Shown: piece after piece, positions 5,955-9,243 of the stretch
Layout of the letters: every line of letters begins with the position of its first letter
Position numbering within the stretch: position 1 is the stretch's first letter
Assembly: GCA_945901665.1 (NCBI GenBank)
Contig: CAMDLJ010000081.1
Coordinates: 1 to 9,243 of the forward strand
DNA: 9,243 nucleotides
Direction of reading: 5' to 3'
DNA from: Bordetella parapertussis
Lineage (GTDB): Bacteria > Pseudomonadota > Gammaproteobacteria > Burkholderiales > Burkholderiaceae
The notes under the pieces: generated by a model
Told to the model about the DNA's origin: nothing
The model's database searches: none
The model's input: the letters and a program-made list of their open reading frames with translations, nothing else
Program-made: the position numbers and the translations under genes

Positions 5955-6377
5955 TCAAGGGTTCATGGTTTGAATCGGGCTGCTGGACTTGATGAGATCG
6001 TCAATAATTTTCATGGCATCACTGCTTGAAGCGGAATAGGGGTCGAATTCGGGATGAGCCATTTGCACCATGGGGTCATCCAATGACAATTGAACCAGTG
6101 CCATAGACCACTGACCATATCGACGCTGTTTAATTTCTTCTATGGAGAGAATTTCAACTGTGTTGTGCCGTCTATCTGCCATGATTCGCGCAAACAAAGC
6201 GCTGATGACTGATCTTTGGCCTTCAATAACTTGCATGTATAAACCAGAGCCTTGGCACAGTACACCAGTTATATCTTCTTCTTTGTTGTTGACGATAGAC
6301 TCTTCCAAAATAGAGTTGGTGACATATGTGGTGATGGGACCCACAGGTTTGCTGACATACAAAAGTCGAACGAGCAT
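5955..6377 (-). CDS. BLUF domain blue-light photoreceptor protein
   Basis: A 140-residue protein consisting of one BLUF domain (about 1-95) plus a short tail. BLUF domains bind FAD and switch hydrogen bonding on blue light. The key residues match those of AppA in identity and in exact spacing: Y7 (AppA Tyr21), N31 (Asn45), Q49 (Gln63), W90 (Trp104) and M92 (Met106), in RLLYVS, NNKEEDITGVL, YMQVIEG and QWSMALV. It should therefore be photoactive. No output domain (EAL, cyclase, HTH) is attached, so it is a short BLUF protein that signals through partners; the tail 96-140 is the likely contact region. The ATG at 6377 has AGGGA seven bases upstream. It is followed 28 bases later by the zinc-ribbon gene, a candidate partner. 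The upstream gap 6378-6499 shows no convincing promoter. Confidence 0.92.
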   Translation of the reverse strand: MLVRLLYVSKPVGPITTYVTNSILEESIVNNKEEDITGVLCQGSGLYMQVIEGQRSVISALFARIMADRRHNTVEILSIEEIKQRRYGQWSMALVQLSLDDPMVQMAHPEFDPYSASSSDAMKIIDDLIKSSSPIQTMNP

Positions 6378-6499
6378 GCGTGTGTCCCTGTGAAATATTT
6401 TGTGCGCCCAATGAAGCTGGTGGTGTGGCGTTGGTATTCAATAGCTTAACTCAAGTGAGCTGAGATGGCTTGGCTTTGTGTGTCGAGCACATCATGCAT

Positions 6500-7075
6500 T
6501 CATATGGCAGCGCGAAAACTGAAATTCTCAATCTCTTTTCTCGCTGTGTAAAGCCGGTCGCTCATGTTGCGCTGACCCCAATCCAAAGGGTGGGTGCGTG
6601 CGCCATTCAGAGCCAGACTGTCGGACAAGGCTTCAGTCACCACTGTTCTGTGCAGCACACGCCATTGGCCTTCGCGACGTACAAAGTGATCTACATATCG
6701 ACCCCAATAGTCCCGACTGAATGCATCTGTGGATTTGGAAAAATTGGATTCTTCAAGCGTTGGGGCGCGAAGGCGACGGCTCACAAAATAGGTTTCCACC
6801 AGCGCAGAGTCACGACTGCCAAACTCGATCAGACAATTCCCTAGGAAATGCATTGAGTTATCAACGCCTTTGAACAGATTTTCCAGCCAGGCAATGAGGC
6901 CATGGATGTCACCCTGGTAGTCACCATGGGAGTCGAAGGCATCCTCGTGATAAGTCGAACGCACGAGATCCCAGTCCCCCCGATCAACACCACGGGCATA
7001 GAGGCAGATCGTTTCGTAGATTTCCTCTTTGTCCAGTAACCGTTGTAAAGCTTCGTCACGGGTGCTTTTATGCAT
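6500..7075 (-). CDS. SnoaL-like / NTF2-fold domain protein
   Basis: A 191-residue protein of the nuclear transport factor 2 superfamily, SnoaL-like. This cone-shaped fold appears in cyclases, dehydratases, isomerases and the small subunits of ring-hydroxylating dioxygenases. The family opening is clear: LLDKEEIYETICLYARGVDRGDWDLV at 13-38, then STYHEDAFDSHGDYQG, NSMHFLGN (73-80), RYVDHFVRREGQWRVLHR near 126-143. D31, H50, H76, D129 and H142 line the positions where related enzymes hold catalytic residues, but the reaction cannot be read from them. The ATG at 7075 has GGAAG eight bases upstream. It is last in the run cupin, aldolase, SDR, SnoaL on one strand, 133 bp after the SDR stop, so it could be in the same operon or have its own promoter. 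A role on an oxygenated ring or hydroxy intermediate is a reasonable inference. The last 40 residues have no clear motif. Confidence 0.85.
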   Translation of the reverse strand: MHKSTRDEALQRLLDKEEIYETICLYARGVDRGDWDLVRSTYHEDAFDSHGDYQGDIHGLIAWLENLFKGVDNSMHFLGNCLIEFGSRDSALVETYFVSRRLRAPTLEESNFSKSTDAFSRDYWGRYVDHFVRREGQWRVLHRTVVTEALSDSLALNGARTHPLDWGQRNMSDRLYTARKEIENFSFRAAI

Positions 7076-7208
7076 TTTGCGATCTTCCGTTGGTCAATAT
7101 TGTGTTTTTAGTGTTTGTTTTTAAAGTCGCAGTTTGGGTTCATGTTCATCTTGCAGCATCTCGATATCTGCATTCAACTGACGGTAATCAGGCAGGGATC
7201 AGGCTCAT

Positions 7209-8111
7209 TCAACTTTCTGAGGTTCTTTCTTGGAACTCTGGGAGTGGCATGCCTCCGCCGTCGATGAAAAGGTCTTGCCCCGTGATGTAGCCTGCGGCAT
7301 CCGAGCACAAAAATGCGATGGTCGCGGCGACCTCTGCTGCCCGGCCATGCCGTCCAGCAGGTATCGCTCGGGCACGTTTTGCCAAGCCCGCCTCCAGGTC
7401 GACGAAGCCGAGCATTTCACCCGTGGTGTTCCGAGCCCGCGCGGTCAGGATGGATCCAGGGCATACCGCATTGACTGTGATGCCACTGCCGGCGACGTCC
7501 ATCGCTAGCGAACGTGAGAAGCCAGAGACTGCGGCCTTGGAGGCAGCATAGGCAGTGCGGTGTAAAGCGCCATACCGGAACACTGCTGAAGACACATTGA
7601 CAATTCGGCCCCAACGCGCGCTGCGCATGTGTGCAATGGCCGCCCGGGACATCAGAAAAACGCCGCGCACGTTGACCGCCATGACGCGGTCCCAAGCTTC
7701 CAGGGGAATGTCCTCGATGTCGGAGCGGTCCCGGCCATGGGGCGCGGCAGCATTGTTGATCAGCACGTCGAGCCGGCCAAAGCGTTCTACCGCTTGTGCC
7801 ACAAGGCGTGATGCATCGGGCTCGCTGGACACATCGCCTTGCAACCCGGCGCATTGACCTCCCGCGGAAATGATTTGGTCCACGAGTCGATCTAGTCCAC
7901 CCTGTGCGGATGCCGGCGGTGAGGTATTTGACTCATCGCTGCCCATCATGGAAGCGGTCGCCGCCTGCGCATCCCTGACCACGTCGGTCACCACGACAGC
8001 CATTCCGGCTTGTGCCAGCGCTAAGGCGGTATGCCAGCCGATCCCATCTGGCCTGGAACAACCGGTGACCAGGGCCACTCTCTGCCCATCAGGTCGTTGA
8101 GATAAGGCCAT
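7209..8111 (-). CDS. Short-chain dehydrogenase/reductase (SDR) family oxidoreductase
   Basis: A 300-residue classical SDR. The Rossmann nucleotide motif is TGCSRPDGIG (16-25), two residues longer than the usual TGxxxGIG. D43 ends the second strand and favours NAD(H). D93, NNAA (119-122), N147, S175, Y188 and K192 (YAASK) complete the catalytic set. The C-terminal PG (218-219) and GQDLFIDGGG are family-typical. Between about 46 and 76 there is an extra polar, Ser/Ala-rich stretch (DAQAATASMMGSDE and following) that makes it longer than the usual 250-residue SDR. The ATG at 8111 has GAGGAAA upstream; the frame can extend to TTG 8159 but nothing supports that. It follows the aldolase gene with a 90-bp gap holding a strong hairpin. 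It probably oxidises or reduces a hydroxy/keto intermediate of the local pathway; the substrate is unknown. Coding here is visibly GC-richer than in the middle of the window. Confidence 0.93.
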   Translation of the reverse strand: MALSQRPDGQRVALVTGCSRPDGIGWHTALALAQAGMAVVVTDVVRDAQAATASMMGSDESNTSPPASAQGGLDRLVDQIISAGGQCAGLQGDVSSEPDASRLVAQAVERFGRLDVLINNAAAPHGRDRSDIEDIPLEAWDRVMAVNVRGVFLMSRAAIAHMRSARWGRIVNVSSAVFRYGALHRTAYAASKAAVSGFSRSLAMDVAGSGITVNAVCPGSILTARARNTTGEMLGFVDLEAGLAKRARAIPAGRHGRAAEVAATIAFLCSDAAGYITGQDLFIDGGGMPLPEFQERTSES

Positions 8112-8160
8112 CTGTGCTTTCCTCAAGGTTGCCACGTGACACGCCTGCGGGTATGGCAAT

Positions 8161-8192
8161 GGGTTTGGTTTGTGATGTGCAAAGCCAAACCC
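8161..8192 (-). terminator. Strong hairpin between aldolase and SDR genes
   Basis: GGGTTTGG TTTG (8161-8172) pairs with CAAA, one bulged G, then CCAAACCC (8180-8192), around a seven-base loop. It starts nine bases past the aldolase stop on the minus strand. No T-run follows on that strand. It may reduce read-through into the SDR gene or protect the 3' end of a processed upstream mRNA. Confidence 0.5.
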
Positions 8193-8201
8193 GGCCCATT
8201 T

Positions 8202-9005
8202 TTAGGTATTCGACTTGGCGTCGAATAGCGCACGCGCGCCACCTACCCATGCACGTGCTTGTGCAGTCATGGCTGCCGCATCTGACGACAAGGTGATAAA
8301 GCGATAGCCTTCGGCGTGGAGTTGATCTGCAACAGTTGCAGAATTTGCATTCATGCCCGCCAGAATGTCACGCCGCCTGCACACCTCTGCAACTGCTTGA
8401 CGGGCACGCAGCACAGCTTCGCGCGCTTCAGATTCAGTGAGGTCGCGCGTACGCGGATCGCTGCGCAGGGACATTTCGTAATCTACGCCGCCAAAGTAGA
8501 TGCCGTCGATGCCCGGGACTGCCGCAATCCCTTCGAGGTTGTCCATGGCCTGTGGGGTTTCGACCATGGCGAATAGGTTGATGTTGCTATTGGCTGTTTT
8601 GGCATAGTCGGCACCATGCATCATCGCGGCACGGCTCATGCGGCTCATGCCCCGCTCTCCTGTGGGGGGATAGCGGCAGGCTTGGACCAAGCGCTGCGCA
8701 TCTTCGACGGTGTTGATCATTGCCGCCGTGACCCCCATCACGCCTGCATCGAGCAGGCCGGCTATCCAGGATGGATCGCCGCGTGGAATGCGCACCAGCG
8801 GGAGTACGCCGGCTGAATGGATGCTGCGCAACATTTCAACGGCCACATCAAAGCCGATGGACCCATGCTCCATGTCGAGGGTGACGCTGTCCCAGCCTTG
8901 AATGGCGTACAACTCGCAGGCCGCAGGGCTGGGCATGGAGACGTAGCCGTTGAGCACATAGCCGCGGGCCCGCCAAACTGCCTTGACCGAGCTGTACGGG
9001 GTCAT
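8202..9005 (-). CDS. HpcH/HpaI-type aldolase (class II, pyruvate-type)
   Basis: A 267-residue member of the HpcH/HpaI aldolase/citrate lyase family. These metal-dependent TIM-barrel enzymes reversibly cleave 4-hydroxy-2-oxo acids to pyruvate (or a related oxo acid) and an aldehyde. By comparison with E. coli HpaI, the key positions are D44 and H47 (LDMEHG), R72 (VRIPR), D86 (LLDAG), E149 (MVETPQAM) and D175 (GGVDYE); E149 and D175 are the expected metal ligands. RYPPTGERG (111-119) is a family signature. Deviations: GVTAAM where a proline is common (GVxxPM), and GGVDYEMS for the usual GPxDLS. The ATG at 9005 overlaps the upstream cupin-like gene stop as ATGA, with no separate ribosome binding site, so translation is coupled. 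A decayed paralogue lies at 2249-2536. Substrate is not determinable; sugar-acid and aromatic meta-cleavage pathways are both possible. Confidence 0.92.
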   Translation of the reverse strand: MTPYSSVKAVWRARGYVLNGYVSMPSPAACELYAIQGWDSVTLDMEHGSIGFDVAVEMLRSIHSAGVLPLVRIPRGDPSWIAGLLDAGVMGVTAAMINTVEDAQRLVQACRYPPTGERGMSRMSRAAMMHGADYAKTANSNINLFAMVETPQAMDNLEGIAAVPGIDGIYFGGVDYEMSLRSDPRTRDLTESEAREAVLRARQAVAEVCRRRDILAGMNANSATVADQLHAEGYRFITLSSDAAAMTAQARAWVGGARALFDAKSNT

Positions 9006-9243
9006 TGCGCAGCGCTGGCCAGGGCTCCACTTTCGCGCAAAGCCTTGGGCGTGCGCACTGCGTAGGTGTTGGCGTTGAGGTTGTAATAATGCCTCAGAGG
9101 AGAGTACTCGCCGCCAACGATGGTGAGGGCGAAGGTGTCATCGGACATGGCCTCGAAACTGTGGATGTCACTCGGAGGCACGACCATAGCGATATCTCCG
9201 ACTTTCATCATCACTTCTTCCACCACCTTGAGCTCAGAGTGAC
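9002..9243 (-). CDS. Cupin-like protein, C-terminal part (cut by window edge)
   Basis: The open frame runs off the right edge; 79 C-terminal residues are visible. VMMKVGDIAMVVPPSDIHSFEAMSDD is typical of the second half of a cupin barrel (GDxxxxPxxxxH with a conserved His followed by a turn and strand). The segment after it, GGEYSPLRHYYNLNANTYAV, recalls cysteine-dioxygenase-like single-domain cupins. The N-terminal metal-binding motif is outside the window, so metal use and reaction are unknown. A GTG at 9226 could be mistaken for a start, but the frame is open above it and the barrel would be incomplete, so this is a continuing gene. The stop overlaps the aldolase ATG by four bases, tying the two genes in one operon. 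In such clusters cupins serve as dioxygenases, isomerases or small-molecule binders. Confidence 0.65.
   Translation of the reverse strand, partial: HSELKVVEEVMMKVGDIAMVVPPSDIHSFEAMSDDTFALTIVGGEYSPLRHYYNLNANTYAVRTPKALRESGALASAAQ

Noticed and set aside
6470..6844. 124-codon plus-strand frame opposite the SnoaL-like gene
   Set aside because: No known domain, and the opposite strand encodes a clear NTF2-fold protein over the same bases.
7171..7214. Nine-base direct repeat CATTCAACT near the SDR stop
   Set aside because: Only two copies, one within coding sequence; not long enough to suggest an attachment site or target duplication.
7417..7854. 145-codon minus-strand frame inside the SDR gene
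   Set aside because: Out-of-frame, Arg/Cys-rich translation of GC-rich SDR coding sequence; the SDR frame holds all catalytic residues.
1..9243. A complete new defence or mobile system
   Set aside because: No nuclease, helicase, methylase, toxin-antitoxin pair, integrase, transposase or repeat array is visible; the genes are metabolic, sensory or membrane proteins.

Overview
The window looks like accessory or catabolic chromosome from a Burkholderiales bacterium. A Comamonadaceae-like freshwater or soil betaproteobacterium fits best, but this is inferred from protein style (short BLUF protein, ArsH, RutB-like cysteine hydrolase, HpcH/HpaI aldolase) and mid-range GC, not from a marker gene. 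I see no rRNA, tRNA, CRISPR array, transposase or phage gene. Nearly every gene is on the minus strand; the exception is arsH.

Reading along the minus strand from the right edge: (1) 9243-6500 is a small catabolic cluster: the C-terminal end of a cupin-like protein, an HpcH/HpaI-type aldolase that starts inside the cupin stop codon (ATGA overlap), an SDR oxidoreductase, and a SnoaL/NTF2-fold protein. (2) 6377-5209 holds a BLUF blue-light sensor domain protein followed by two small genes: a four-cysteine zinc-ribbon-like protein and a protein with a possible KOW/SH3-like core. (3) 5040-4114 is an exported or membrane-anchored Tim44-like protein with its own likely promoter and a strong hairpin after its stop. 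(4) 4012-3338 is an isochorismatase-family cysteine hydrolase, convergent with (5) arsH at 2595-3317 on the plus strand. (6) 2536-2249 is a decapitated C-terminal copy of the HpcH/HpaI aldolase, about 73% identical in protein to the intact gene at 8202-9005. (7) 1989-1 is a tandem pair of carotenoid-cleavage-dioxygenase-family genes, the second cut by the window edge.

The aldolase remnant sits next to the dioxygenase pair, and its intact paralogue heads the right-hand catabolic cluster. One reading is that both ends belong to related catabolic modules, and that a duplicated aldolase gene beside the dioxygenases has decayed. The dioxygenases would cleave a conjugated double bond to aldehydes. 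The SDR, aldolase, SnoaL and cupin proteins could process oxygenated ring or keto-acid intermediates. No substrate can be read from the sequence. The middle genes (ArsH, cysteine hydrolase, Tim44, BLUF) look like unrelated single-gene units. The SDR/aldolase end is visibly richer in GC than the BLUF to arsH middle, consistent with a mosaic origin.

The most interesting points are the tandem dioxygenases, the BLUF/zinc-ribbon/SH3-like gene trio with an 18-bp perfect palindrome before its last gene, the paralogous aldolase remnant, and an 11-codon ORF with a textbook ribosome binding site whose stop lies inside a hairpin.
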